From Bradyrhizobium guangxiense (GTDB lineage: Bacteria > Pseudomonadota > Alphaproteobacteria > Rhizobiales > Xanthobacteraceae), in NCBI RefSeq assembly GCF_004114915.1, contig NZ_CP022219.1:4680501-4744500 (forward strand): a DNA stretch of 64,000 bases, given 5' to 3'. The notes under the pieces are model-generated. The model saw only the letters and a program-made list of their open reading frames with translations. It did not search any database and was not told the origin of the DNA. This document shows, piece after piece, positions 23,957 to 31,719 of the stretch. A program made the position numbers and the translations under genes. Position 1 is the first letter of the stretch. Each line of letters begins with the position of its first letter.

Positions 23957-25753
23957 ATGCAGCTAACGAACTCTTACCGCCCCGTGGCAACATCTCCGTC
24001 GGACTACGGGGAACGTTTCGCCGCGCGCGTGGCGATGTGGCATTTCGTTACCGCGTCAGTGCTGCTGGTATCGATTTTTGCGGGAATCCCCCAGGCACTC
24101 GCTCAGCAGGCGAACCAGCCGGGTTTCGATCCGCGCCAGCCCGAGAAATACTTTGAAAACCAAACCGAACGGGAAACGCTGAACCGTCCGCCGGTCCGGT
24201 TGCCGACGGTTAGCCAGCCCAACACGGGCGGCGATACCAAGCCGCAATTCGTCCTGCGCGGCGTTGACGTCCGGGGTGCCGACGCCGTCTCGCGCGATCG
24301 CGTTGCCGCGGTCTACCAGCCCTATCTTGGCAAGAAAGTCTCGAAGGCAGATCTCGCCGCGATCGCCGGTGCGATCAGCGATCTCTACCGCGCCGACGGC
24401 TTCCATCTGAGCCGGGCGATCGTGCCGCCGCAGGACATTGCCGACGGCCGGATCCGGATCCAGGTGATCGAAGGCGCCATCGTGGAGGCCGAGCTGAAAG
24501 GCGACGGCGCCGAGCAGTTTGGCGTCAGGCCGATGCTCGGGCCGGTTCTGGCCGAGCAGCCGTCGCGCCTTGCAACGCTCGAACGCCAGCTCTTCCTGAT
24601 CAACGGCAGACCGGGGGTCCGGATCTCGGACACCGCGCTGGAGGAGATCGGTGGTGCCACCGGCCGCTTCCGCCTCATCGTCTATTTGAAGACCTGGCAC
24701 GTCTTTTCGTCGTTCGGTCTGGACAATCTCGGGTCATCCTCGGTCGGCCCGTGGCAGACCTATGCCACCGGCGCGTTCAATTCGTACCTCACGCCCGGAG
24801 ACACGCTGGCCGTCAATCTGTCGAGCATTGCCAACGATCCTCGCGAGCTCGGCTTTGCGCGGCTATCATATGACGCGCCCGTTGGCGTCGACGGCGTACG
24901 CCTCGGCGCTTCCATCCTGTACAGCGCGGTCCGACCGGGCGATGCCCGCCGCCTCGACAGCGACATCACGACGACCGAGGCCTTCGAGCTGCGGGCCGGC
25001 ATCGTTCCGTTGCAATCACAATCCTCCACCCTCACACTGACCGCGGCAGCGACCTTCAGCAATGTGTCCGAGCACGACCTTTACGGCCCCTGGTACAACG
25101 ACCACATCAGGACTGCGGGCCTGACCGCCGACTACAGGCTGCAGGATCACTTCGGCGGCACCAATTTCGCGACTCTGACCTACCGCCAGGGCCTCGACGT
25201 CTTTGGCGCCTCGCATTTCGGCGACGATCTGTTGTCGCGCGAGGGCGCCTCCTCGAACTTCTCGGTGCTGAACCTCTGGTTCACGCGCTACCAGACGCTC
25301 AATGACGCCTGGTCGGTCAAGCTCGTCGCGGCAAGCCAGACAGCGTCGCGGCCGCTGTTCACCTCGCAGCAATTCTATCTCGGCGGCGCGGCCTTCGGGC
25401 GGGGCTATGGCGCGGCCGAAATCAGTGGTGACAATGGCCTTGCCGGCTCGCTCGAACTGCGCTTCGACCAGAAGCTCAATTTCCGCTACTGGACCGGTTA
25501 TCAGCTCTACGCTTTTGGCGACGCCGGCGTCGTCTGGAACGACGGCTACCGTTTGAGCGACGGCCTCTCGCTGACGTCGGCTGGAGCCGGTGTACGCTTC
25601 TTCCTGCCCCACGATCTTCAGGCCGATCTCGGCGTGGCCGTGCCTTTGAGCTACCGGGCGTTGGACAATGAGCGCCGCAGCCCCCGCTTCCTGTTCACGC
25701 TGTCGAGCGCATTCCGGCTCTGCCCCGAGCGCGGCGGGTCGGGCTGCCTCTAG
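23957..25753 (+). CDS. TpsB-type (ShlB/FhaC) two-partner secretion transporter
   Basis: A 598-residue outer-membrane protein. N-terminal signal region (hydrophobic about 27-50, ending ALAQQ), a Pro-rich plug-like linker, POTRA domain (about 95-175, FVLRGVDVRGADAVSRDRVA, GRIRIQVIEGAIVEAELKGD), then a beta-barrel with the family motifs, including RGYGAAEISGDNGLAGSLEL. TpsB proteins export a TpsA exoprotein. No TpsA gene is in the flanking sequence; the next gene is a hydrolase. The ATG at 24035 is an alternative start giving a more usual signal peptide. Confidence 0.92.
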   Translation: MQLTNSYRPVATSPSDYGERFAARVAMWHFVTASVLLVSIFAGIPQALAQQANQPGFDPRQPEKYFENQTERETLNRPPVRLPTVSQPNTGGDTKPQFVLRGVDVRGADAVSRDRVAAVYQPYLGKKVSKADLAAIAGAISDLYRADGFHLSRAIVPPQDIADGRIRIQVIEGAIVEAELKGDGAEQFGVRPMLGPVLAEQPSRLATLERQLFLINGRPGVRISDTALEEIGGATGRFRLIVYLKTWHVFSSFGLDNLGSSSVGPWQTYATGAFNSYLTPGDTLAVNLSSIANDPRELGFARLSYDAPVGVDGVRLGASILYSAVRPGDARRLDSDITTTEAFELRAGIVPLQSQSSTLTLTAAATFSNVSEHDLYGPWYNDHIRTAGLTADYRLQDHFGGTNFATLTYRQGLDVFGASHFGDDLLSREGASSNFSVLNLWFTRYQTLNDAWSVKLVAASQTASRPLFTSQQFYLGGAAFGRGYGAAEISGDNGLAGSLELRFDQKLNFRYWTGYQLYAFGDAGVVWNDGYRLSDGLSLTSAGAGVRFFLPHDLQADLGVAVPLSYRALDNERRSPRFLFTLSSAFRLCPERGGSGCL

Positions 25754-25908
25754 CCGCCCGGTCGTTTGCGCAAGTCGCTCCGGCATGCGGCCCTTTTGCG
25801 GCCTTGCTCACAGAGTTGCCTAAATTTAATCCCGTAACCTGCTCACGATCGCTCGATCCGGGAGTCCCCAATATCCATGTTCAGCCAAACGTGATTTGAG
25901 ACCAAGCC

Positions 25909-26739
25909 ATGAAGAGGGTGTTTGCAATCCTGGCGTTTCTGTGCGTCCTCGGCGCCGGGGAATATCTTGTCGTTAGTCGGTTCGCGATCCGCCATGAGAC
26001 TTTGGCGCTGTTCGACGCCTCGCGGCAACGGCCGATCTCGGTCGAGCTGGCGGTACGGCGCGATTACGAGACCAAGGCCAATCTCGGTCTCTGGAAGCTC
26101 CCGCTCGCCGTCATCAGCAACGGCAACACAGTCAAGGCGACCGAGTATTCCTTCCTTGCCAATTTGCTCGCCGCGCGCGGTTACCTGGTTGCGAGCATCC
26201 AGCAGGACCTGCCGAGCGCCCCGCCGCTGATGACCCATGTCGGTCAGAAATATGTCGGTCGGCGCGAGGTCTATATCCGCTGCGAGGCCAATATTCTCTT
26301 CGTGCTGGACACATTGAAGCGGCAGCAGGAGAACGTCGATTACGACCACATCACCCTCGTCGGCCACTCCAACGGCGGCGATGTCTCCATGTATGTCGCC
26401 CATCAGCATCCGGAACTGGTGTCGAAGGTGATCACGCTCGACAATCTGAGGGTGCCTTTCGTGCTCAACGACGGCATGAAGATCTTGTCGTTCCGGTCGA
26501 AGGACCCACATTTCGTGACCGATCCCGGCGTGCTGCCGACGCCGGAAGAAGCCAAGGCGCGCGGTATCGTCATCGTCCACACCGGCGCGCAACACACGGA
26601 AATGAGCGATCGCGGCCCCAACGTGGTCAAGGAGAAGATCCAGGAAACGCTCGACCGCTTTTTGGGTGACAGCGCCAGCAGCGCGCTCGCGCCGGCCGAT
26701 ACGAAGAGCCCGATGATCATGAACCCGGGCGATTATTAG
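25909..26739 (+). CDS. Exported alpha/beta-hydrolase
   Basis: A 276-residue protein with an N-terminal hydrophobic segment (MKRVFAILAFLCVLGAGEYL) that is a signal anchor. The fold is an alpha/beta-hydrolase: nucleophile elbow GHSNGG, an acid in RSKDPHF and His in GAQHTEM. The start of the fold (LAVISNGNTVKATEYSFLAN) and AARGYLVASIQQD are typical. The substrate is unknown; the nearest recognised groups are dienelactone-hydrolase-like. It follows TpsB by about 155 bp on the same strand. Confidence 0.8.
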   Translation: MKRVFAILAFLCVLGAGEYLVVSRFAIRHETLALFDASRQRPISVELAVRRDYETKANLGLWKLPLAVISNGNTVKATEYSFLANLLAARGYLVASIQQDLPSAPPLMTHVGQKYVGRREVYIRCEANILFVLDTLKRQQENVDYDHITLVGHSNGGDVSMYVAHQHPELVSKVITLDNLRVPFVLNDGMKILSFRSKDPHFVTDPGVLPTPEEAKARGIVIVHTGAQHTEMSDRGPNVVKEKIQETLDRFLGDSASSALAPADTKSPMIMNPGDY

Positions 26740-26814
26740 CCGGGAACGCCTTGCGGCAGATCAAGGCGGCTCCGAAGCAGCAGGGTAGAAGACCCTATGG
26801 CCTGGGAGAAACAC

Positions 26815-27021
26815 GTGTCGCATTATATCGAACGTCTTGATACCAAAGGTCTCGATACGAGAAGTCTCGATGCAAGCAGTCTTGGCGCAGGAAGCCTTGA
26901 TCTTCCCGCGGCGAGAATGCCGGCACTCGTACGGCGCCTCTATCGTTCGGCCCGCAAGCTGCTGCGGTCGATCATCGCCCGCATTGATCTCTCACAATTT
27001 CCGGGATCGTGCTGCGGATAG
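26815..27021 (+). CDS. Small protein with pentapeptide-like repeats, 68 residues
   Basis: Starts at GTG with GGAG 8 nt upstream (an in-frame ATG at 26797 has no site). The N-terminal 30 residues hold five consecutive five-residue units with central Leu: RLDTK, GLDTR, SLDAS, SLGAG, SLDLP. The C-terminal half is basic and helical (LVRRLYRSARKLLRSIIARI) and ends in a Cys pair. The repeats resemble pentapeptide-repeat spacing, but the block is too short for a full helix turn stack. Translation is plausible but not certain. Confidence 0.45.
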   Translation: MSHYIERLDTKGLDTRSLDASSLGAGSLDLPAARMPALVRRLYRSARKLLRSIIARIDLSQFPGSCCG

Positions 27022-27058
27022 GCATGGCAGCCGCCAAAGAACGCATGAAGGTTACGCG

Positions 27059-27376
27059 ATGTACGCGCATTTGAGACGAATCTGCCTGCTGCTTGCCGTA
27101 ACATCGAGCGTAGGCGCGCCCTCTGCGTTCGCAGCCGATGCGGATCACGGGGCCGACCTCGCCAAGCGTTGGTGCGCAAGCTGCCATATCGTCGCGAACG
27201 GCCAGACCCAGGCGAGCGCCGACGTCCCCTCCTTTGCCTCCGTCGCGCGCAGGCCAGACTTCAGTGCGGAGAGGCTCGCCTTCTTCCTGCTCGATCCACA
27301 CCCGAAGATGCCGAACTTCCCCTTGAGCCGGACCGAAGCCGGCGACATCGCGGCCTACATCGCATCGCTGCGCTAA
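27059..27376 (+). CDS. Small periplasmic c-type cytochrome
   Basis: A 105-residue class I cytochrome c. Signal peptide (MYAHLRRICLLLAVTSSVGA, cleaved near AFAAD), a single haem site WCASCH early in the mature protein, and the distal Met expected in HPKMPNFPLS. The final helix (TEAGDIAAYIASLR) is typical. It transfers electrons in the periplasm; its partner is not evident. GAAGG lies 8 nt before the ATG. The stop codon merges into a RIME-like repeat. Confidence 0.88.
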   Translation: MYAHLRRICLLLAVTSSVGAPSAFAADADHGADLAKRWCASCHIVANGQTQASADVPSFASVARRPDFSAERLAFFLLDPHPKMPNFPLSRTEAGDIAAYIASLR

Positions 27377-27475
27377 AGCATGATCCGGCAAAGTGCGAAG
27401 CGGTTTTCCGGAAAGATCATACGCAAACAACGACCTAAAGCGCGATGACGATTCATCTGGATCCCATCGCGCTTT
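27375..27475 (+). repeat. RIME-like rhizobial palindromic element
   Basis: The block begins AAAGCATGATCCGGCAAAGT, contains GCGAAGCGGTTTTCCGGAAA and ends with a perfect 11-bp hairpin (AAAGCGCGATG / CATCGCGCTTT, 27437-27475). This is the well-known rhizobial intergenic mosaic pattern, recognised from memory. It directly abuts the cytochrome stop. Confidence 0.75.
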
Positions 27476-27511
27476 GGTCGCGCGCCGAGCGCGACACCTG
27501 CCCCAAATAAA

Positions 27512-27539
27512 GATCCCTGCCGGAGGACCGACAGGGATC
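27512..27539. other. Intergenic hairpin
   Basis: An 8-bp perfect stem (GATCCCTG / CAGGGATC) with a 12-nt loop between the RIME-like element and the phasin gene. No T-run on either side, so a terminator role is weak. Confidence 0.35.
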
Positions 27540-27667
27540 AGCAGAAGGGATGCCGGACGGCGAATGTGGTCACTCGGTGGCCCGTCATGGATCTGCACCA
27601 ACATCGAAGTGCGGATCGCCGCGCCACGCAAGATCAATTTGTGGGCACGCTGTGTACAAGCCGAGAA

Positions 27668-28009
27668 TCAGGATTTGCCCTTGCCCGGTTGCATGAGACT
27701 GCCGGTCATCTGGCGCATGTGATCTCCGGCGCTGGTGAACTGGCTGCGCAGGAAATCGGACTGGATCCGCATCGCTTCCTGAAGGTCGGTGGCATGAACC
27801 AGCTTGCGCGCATGCTCGAAGGCCGACTTCATGTTCTGCTCGGTGAAAGCCAGCGCCTGTTTTGAGACCTCCGTCCCCGCACCCGGAACGGACGACATCG
27901 ATTTGGTGGCGGCTTCGAAGAACATCCCGAATGCTTTTTCCGCCTGGTCAATCGTCTTCTCGGCCAAGTCCCGCAGTTCGGCCGGAACTTCGAGCTTCGG
28001 TTCGATCAT
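27668..28009 (-). CDS. Phasin family protein
   Basis: A 113-residue helical protein starting MIEPKLEVPAELRDLAEKTI with GGAGGAG upstream. The phasin pattern is clear: DQAEKAFGMFFEAATKSM, then ALAFTEQNMKSAFEHARKLV and QEAMRIQSDFLRSQFTSAGD. Phasins coat polyhydroxybutyrate granules in the cytoplasm and limit their size. No PHB synthase gene is nearby. The start was chosen over one eight codons upstream because of the ribosome site. Confidence 0.9.
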   Translation of the reverse strand: MIEPKLEVPAELRDLAEKTIDQAEKAFGMFFEAATKSMSSVPGAGTEVSKQALAFTEQNMKSAFEHARKLVHATDLQEAMRIQSDFLRSQFTSAGDHMRQMTGSLMQPGKGKS

Positions 28010-28149
28010 GGTCGCACTCCTCCCGTTTCCCAACTGAATACCACATTTGCCGGATCGCCTTCCAGCGGCCAGCCCTTGGGAAACCTCGCCGGAGGCCGGC
28101 TCCGGGCAGGATGAGAAAGCGACGGTAAAAGGCCGGCGAGCGGCCGGGC

Positions 28150-28335
28150 TCAGGACAAAGGGTGCTCGGGAAGCGCTTCTTCGGTGGCGAGGTCTTCGAC
28201 CAGCTTGATGACCTCGAAACGCTGTCGCGGCGCGAGCTTCAGGAACGCGCGGAGCAGGCGAAGACTTTCGACCGTGCCGCTTGCCGGCGCGCCGAGCTTG
28301 AGATGCAGTTCAGCCGCGAAATTGAGGTTCTTCAT
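28150..28335 (-). CDS. Small hypothetical protein, 61 residues
   Basis: MKNLNFAAELHLKLGAPASG then ESLRLLRAFLKLAPRQRFEV and a short acidic end. It looks soluble and helical. AGGTG lies 5 nt before the ATG. The upstream extension of the same frame (to 28623) is rich in Cys/Trp/Ser and looks non-coding. Function unknown. Confidence 0.6.
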   Translation of the reverse strand: MKNLNFAAELHLKLGAPASGTVESLRLLRAFLKLAPRQRFEVIKLVEDLATEEALPEHPLS

Positions 28336-28983
28336 CTCGCACCTATGACAAGCATCGGCCTTCGTGATCCAGTCAAGAACCGAACGCCGTAACAAGACGC
28401 CACAACAGGACCCTATGGCGACGAATTCTCGGCCGGGTGGCCCCGACCGGCTGGCACGCTGAACGACATGTCCACACGACGGGCTCAACCAGATGGTTGC
28501 AATTATGCCAAGGAACAACCCATCCGGCAAGTCCAACGGTGGATCGTGCGATGCTTGGTCTGCATCGCACCACGGCGATTCCGGATAACAGGAATATCGA
28601 CGGCCGTCACCCACCTGCGTCAAGAAGCGGCATCAATCACGCACACAGCCCCGATCGCTGTCAATTGGCACAACGTTTCGGCTTGTTTCCGACATGAACG
28701 GACACCGGCCGCGCATTAGCACCCTCCGGTGCATACACGTAATTGTTGAGTCCGATCCCGGCGGTTGTATCAGCGATGGAACGACGATCAATCCCGCAAG
28801 CCGATCACCAGCGTCCTGATCTCGGGCTGTCGCCTCGGATTCGTCGGTCCGGATACGTTTGCGCCCATGAACCGTTATCCATGAGCGAACGACCAAGCCG
28901 TTGCGACACAGTCACGCAGACAACGGGCGCCATGGCTGAAGACTTCTCGATTCGGGCGCGTATCAGCACCAGAGGACGACGGA
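28336..28983. other. About 650 bp without a convincing gene
   Basis: Short frames occur on both strands but lack ribosome sites or protein-like composition. Base composition is a little lower in GC than around it. It may be decayed coding sequence. No clear repeat or terminator found. Confidence 0.5.
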
Positions 28984-29340
28984 ATGATTTCTCGCTGCGA
29001 TCTCATCAAGGGCGCCGCGTTCACGCTCTTCACCCTCTCGATACAAGGCGCATGGGCGCAGGAGACCAGAATGAACCTGTTCAAGATCATCACCATCAAG
29101 GACGAAATCGTGGTGGGATTGTCGGCTGATGAGCTTCAGGCGCTCGGCGGTAATGATGCGAGCGCCGTTGCGCACGCGCTGGCGCAGAAGGGCGACCTCA
29201 CGGTCTGGCAATACAACGTGCATCGCAGCCCGAACGGCGAATTGCAGCAGGCGCCGACCGCCAAGATCGGGCTTCTGGCCAACGCCTCGCTCCGCGTCGA
29301 GCCCTATACGACGACCTACCAGATCGTACCGCATCCATGA
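28984..29340 (+). CDS. Secreted hypothetical protein, 118 residues
   Basis: Starts MISRCDLIKGAAFTLFTLSI with a signal peptide ending near AWAQE and an AGAGGA ribosome site. The mature domain has an alternating pattern (MNLFKIITIKDEIVVGLSAD, QKGDLTVWQYNVHRSPNGEL, SLRVEPYTTTYQIVPHP). Such proteins are annotated only as hypothetical. Periplasmic location is likely. Convergent with the gene at 29387. Confidence 0.7.
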   Translation: MISRCDLIKGAAFTLFTLSIQGAWAQETRMNLFKIITIKDEIVVGLSADELQALGGNDASAVAHALAQKGDLTVWQYNVHRSPNGELQQAPTAKIGLLANASLRVEPYTTTYQIVPHP

Positions 29341-29386
29341 TGGGCTGACTGGCAGGCCGGCGGTCGAGGCCGCCGGCCTGCCGCCG

Positions 29387-29962
29387 TCAACTGCGCCGTC
29401 CTGCCCGCTGGCCCCCCGTTTCCGTCGCAAAACCGTAGACCAGCGCAAGCCGGTCCAGACATTCGCGAAAACGCCGCGCAAAGTAATCGTTCCAGCGTTG
29501 CGTCCGGACGGTCCGACGCTCTGCGATCTGGTCCATGGTCAGGCCCAGTACCAGCACGTCGTGCACCAACGCGGCACCGTCGGTGCCAAGTTCGCGCTCG
29601 ACCCGGTTCAACCGTAACACGGCCTGGCGCTGGCTCTCGGTGACCGGCTCGCGCGTACGCGCACCATCGACATATTCCCGGGTCGGGTCCATCGCCTGAG
29701 GCCCCCGCTCCGCCCGCTCCCAATCGTTCTGAAAGGCACGACCGCCGCGATATTGCGCCTCGTCGATCTGATGGTGTGAGTGCAGCCGTCCCAGCGGATC
29801 GCCACGGATCGACCGGACGACCAGGATCTTCTCGCCGGAATCGAGCGCCAGCGGATTGTCGACCTCGGCCTCCGCCACTTCGGCATTGAACGGCACCTCG
29901 CGGGACCGCCGGTCGTAGATCTGTGCCAATTTGTAGGACTTGCTGCGTCGGACACGAGCCAC
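29387..29962 (-). CDS. DUF6456-like helical protein
   Basis: A 191-residue soluble protein. The N-terminus is basic (MARVRRSKSYKLAQIYDRRS). The C-terminal half (about 95-180: DGARTREPVTESQRQAVLRL, HDVLVLGLTMDQIAERRTVR, FRECLDRLALVYGF) has the pattern of DUF6456, a helix-turn-helix-like domain seen near phage-type and regulatory genes. It lies 42 bp downstream of the gcrA homologue on the same strand, so the two may be cotranscribed. The domain call is tentative. Confidence 0.55.
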   Translation of the reverse strand: MARVRRSKSYKLAQIYDRRSREVPFNAEVAEAEVDNPLALDSGEKILVVRSIRGDPLGRLHSHHQIDEAQYRGGRAFQNDWERAERGPQAMDPTREYVDGARTREPVTESQRQAVLRLNRVERELGTDGAALVHDVLVLGLTMDQIAERRTVRTQRWNDYFARRFRECLDRLALVYGFATETGGQRAGRRS

Positions 29963-30004
29963 TCGGATACTCCTTGCGAAATTGAGAATGGAACGGGTGG
30001 GAGC

Positions 30005-30535
30005 TCAGGCGACGGAAACCAGCCTCAGCACCACGGGACCGGAAGCACGGGCGGACGCTGCACCGGAGCGGCGCGTCAGGCGCACATGCGGCGCGCAATA
30101 GCTGAAGCCCGGCTGACACGGATGGCCGCAGAAGGCGATCTCTTCCCCGTCCTTGTCGCCGCCGTAGGGATAGCGGCAGTCGGCCGGCTCGAGTTCGACC
30201 AGTTCGATCAGGCGCGGCCGGACGCCGACGCAGCGCAACTTCAGAGGCGCCGCCGGCTTCATCGCTGACTTCGGCGGGACGTTCAGGTTCGGTAACACCG
30301 CGCGGCGTGGCGAGACTGGAGCCTCTCCCGGCAAGTATGGCGCGAGCGACGGGCTCGTGATCCATTCCGATATGACAAGCCCGAGCCGCTTGGCGCGGCC
30401 GATCACCGCATTGCGCGTGTAAGCCGTTCCAAACCTTGCGTTAATCTGCCTTCCGATTTCCGCATAAGACATGCCTTTGCGAAAATAGTCGCGAAGCGCG
30501 TCGGAGTGCTCCGACGGCCAATGGCCCGGTTCCAT
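30005..30535 (-). CDS. gcrA: GcrA family cell cycle regulator homologue
   Basis: A 176-residue protein. The N-terminal DNA-binding part (WPSEHSDALRDYFRKGMSYA, EIGRQINARF, YTRNAVIGRAKRLGL) is the GcrA signature. The C-terminal zinc-like segment keeps CRYPYGGDKDGEEIAFCGHP and YCAPH. GcrA works with sigma-70 at methylated promoters in alphaproteobacteria. This copy is divergent from canonical GcrA in its linker and end, so it may be a second, specialised paralogue. It is divergent from the S24 repressor gene. Confidence 0.75.
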   Translation of the reverse strand: MEPGHWPSEHSDALRDYFRKGMSYAEIGRQINARFGTAYTRNAVIGRAKRLGLVISEWITSPSLAPYLPGEAPVSPRRAVLPNLNVPPKSAMKPAAPLKLRCVGVRPRLIELVELEPADCRYPYGGDKDGEEIAFCGHPCQPGFSYCAPHVRLTRRSGAASARASGPVVLRLVSVA

Positions 30536-30637
30536 GTTGTTGTCCTGTGATACGCCCTCCCATCGAGCGATCGGAGGCAGAACGCCACATTCCGTTATTC
30601 CGAAGACAGAGTCAAGTATGATTTCTGATATTCATAA

Positions 30638-30666
30638 TTGCATCAATTCCGAATTTCGGATTACAA
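30638..30666 (+). promoter_or_regulatory. Promoter of the S24 repressor with embedded palindromic operator
   Basis: TTGCAT, 17-bp spacer, TTACAA fits a sigma-70-type promoter 34 bp before the start codon at 30700. The spacer holds a perfect 13-bp palindrome TCCGAATTTCGGA (30648-30660), immediately upstream of the -10. The placement suggests autorepression. Confidence 0.55.
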
Positions 30667-30699
30667 GAGGCAGGACGGTGCGCAATCGAGGGAATCACC

Positions 30700-31308
30700 A
30701 TGTTGGACGTTGCAATGATCGAGCGGGGCCTGGAGAAGACGGGCAAGAGCAAGGGCGGCCTTGCGGCGGCCATGGGCGTGCGGCCCGGCGCGGTCTCGGA
30801 AATCCTCGGCGGCGAGCGCTTGGTGAAGGCTTCGGAGATCATTCCGATCATGGAATATCTCGAGCTCAATCTCGCGCCGATCATGGGCCGCGTCGGCGCC
30901 GGTGCCGTGATCGAGCCGGACTACGAGCAGGTTCCGCCGGAGGGGCTCGGTGACATCACGCTGCCCTTCCCGATCATGGAGGAAACCGTCGCATTCGAGA
31001 TCGTGGGCGATTCGATGCTGCCCAAATACGAGAGCGGCGACGTGATCGTGGTCTACAAGGACCAGCGCCATCCGCTTTCGAGCTTCTACGGCGAGGAGGC
31101 CGTGGTCCGGCTCAAGACCGGCGAGCGCTATTTGAAGACCATCGAACGCGGGAAGAGCCCGTCGGTCGTCAACCTCACCAGCTTCAATGCCAAGCCGATC
31201 GTCGGCGTCAAGCTGGACTGGGTCGGGGAGATCTGCCTGTCGATGCCCAAGGGGCAGCTCGAGCGGCTGCGCGCCAAGTCGGCGCGTCCCCGCAAGAAGG
31301 GCAAGTGA
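30700..31308 (+). CDS. LexA/CI-like S24 repressor (helix-turn-helix plus autoprotease)
   Basis: A 202-residue protein. The N-terminus (about 5-60) is a phage-type HTH: KSKGGLAAAMGVRPGAVSEI. The C-terminal S24 domain has the catalytic Ser in GDSMLPKYESGD (S105) and Lys in ERYLKTI (K146). A candidate self-cleavage Ala-Gly lies in RVGAGAV (A67-G68). GAGGG precedes the ATG. Palindromic TTCGGA sites in its promoter and downstream support a repressor role. Such proteins act as damage- or signal-responsive switches. No prophage structural genes are nearby. Confidence 0.85.
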   Translation: MLDVAMIERGLEKTGKSKGGLAAAMGVRPGAVSEILGGERLVKASEIIPIMEYLELNLAPIMGRVGAGAVIEPDYEQVPPEGLGDITLPFPIMEETVAFEIVGDSMLPKYESGDVIVVYKDQRHPLSSFYGEEAVVRLKTGERYLKTIERGKSPSVVNLTSFNAKPIVGVKLDWVGEICLSMPKGQLERLRAKSARPRKKGK

Positions 31309-31366
31309 CGGAAATTTCCGTTTTTCGGAAATATCCCTTGACTTGATTTCGATTTTCGGAAATACT
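31309..31366 (+). promoter_or_regulatory. Second promoter with repressor-like operators
   Basis: CGGAAATTTCCG (31309-31320) is a perfect palindrome; TTTTCGGAAAT occurs at 31322-31332 and 31353-31363, 31 bp apart. TTGACT (31338-31343), 17 bp and AATACT (31361-31366) form a sigma-70-like promoter whose -10 overlaps the second copy. Half-sites match those of the repressor's own promoter. Confidence 0.6.
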
Positions 31367-31406
31367 CTGCCGCGTTCCCGGTGACGGGGCGCGGCAGGGT
31401 CGTTTG

Positions 31407-31682
31407 ATGCAGTATTTCGTCGTGATGATCGACTATGGACGGCGCGGCCGCGAAGCGGTCGTCGACCCCGAAATCACGCGGCGCGAGGTCATCTCGCGGA
31501 TCGCCTCGGGCGAATACCAGAATGTCTCGTTCATCCACGAGATCGCGGAAAATGTGGTCGAAGACGTCACCGAGGCGATCCTGAGCGAGGCCGCCCTGCC
31601 CAAGATCCCGCCCGAAGATGTCGACCTCCAGGCAACCCGCCTCGACCACATCCGCGATCTACGCAAGCACGAACGGGCGTGA
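31407..31682 (+). CDS. Small hypothetical protein under the S24-type promoter, 91 residues
   Basis: Starts MQYFVVMIDYGRRGREAVVD at an ATG one codon after a TTG. A helical acidic protein follows (EITRREVISRIASGEYQNVS, IHEIAENVVEDVTEAILSEA, a basic RLDHIRDLRKHERA end). No membrane segment. It sits 98 bp after the repressor with its own operator-bearing promoter, so it is probably a direct target. Family not recognised. Confidence 0.7.
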   Translation: MQYFVVMIDYGRRGREAVVDPEITRREVISRIASGEYQNVSFIHEIAENVVEDVTEAILSEAALPKIPPEDVDLQATRLDHIRDLRKHERA

Positions 31683-31719
31683 CGCGGGCCGGGTCGCCCG
31701 CGCCCCGTCCGGCCGGATG

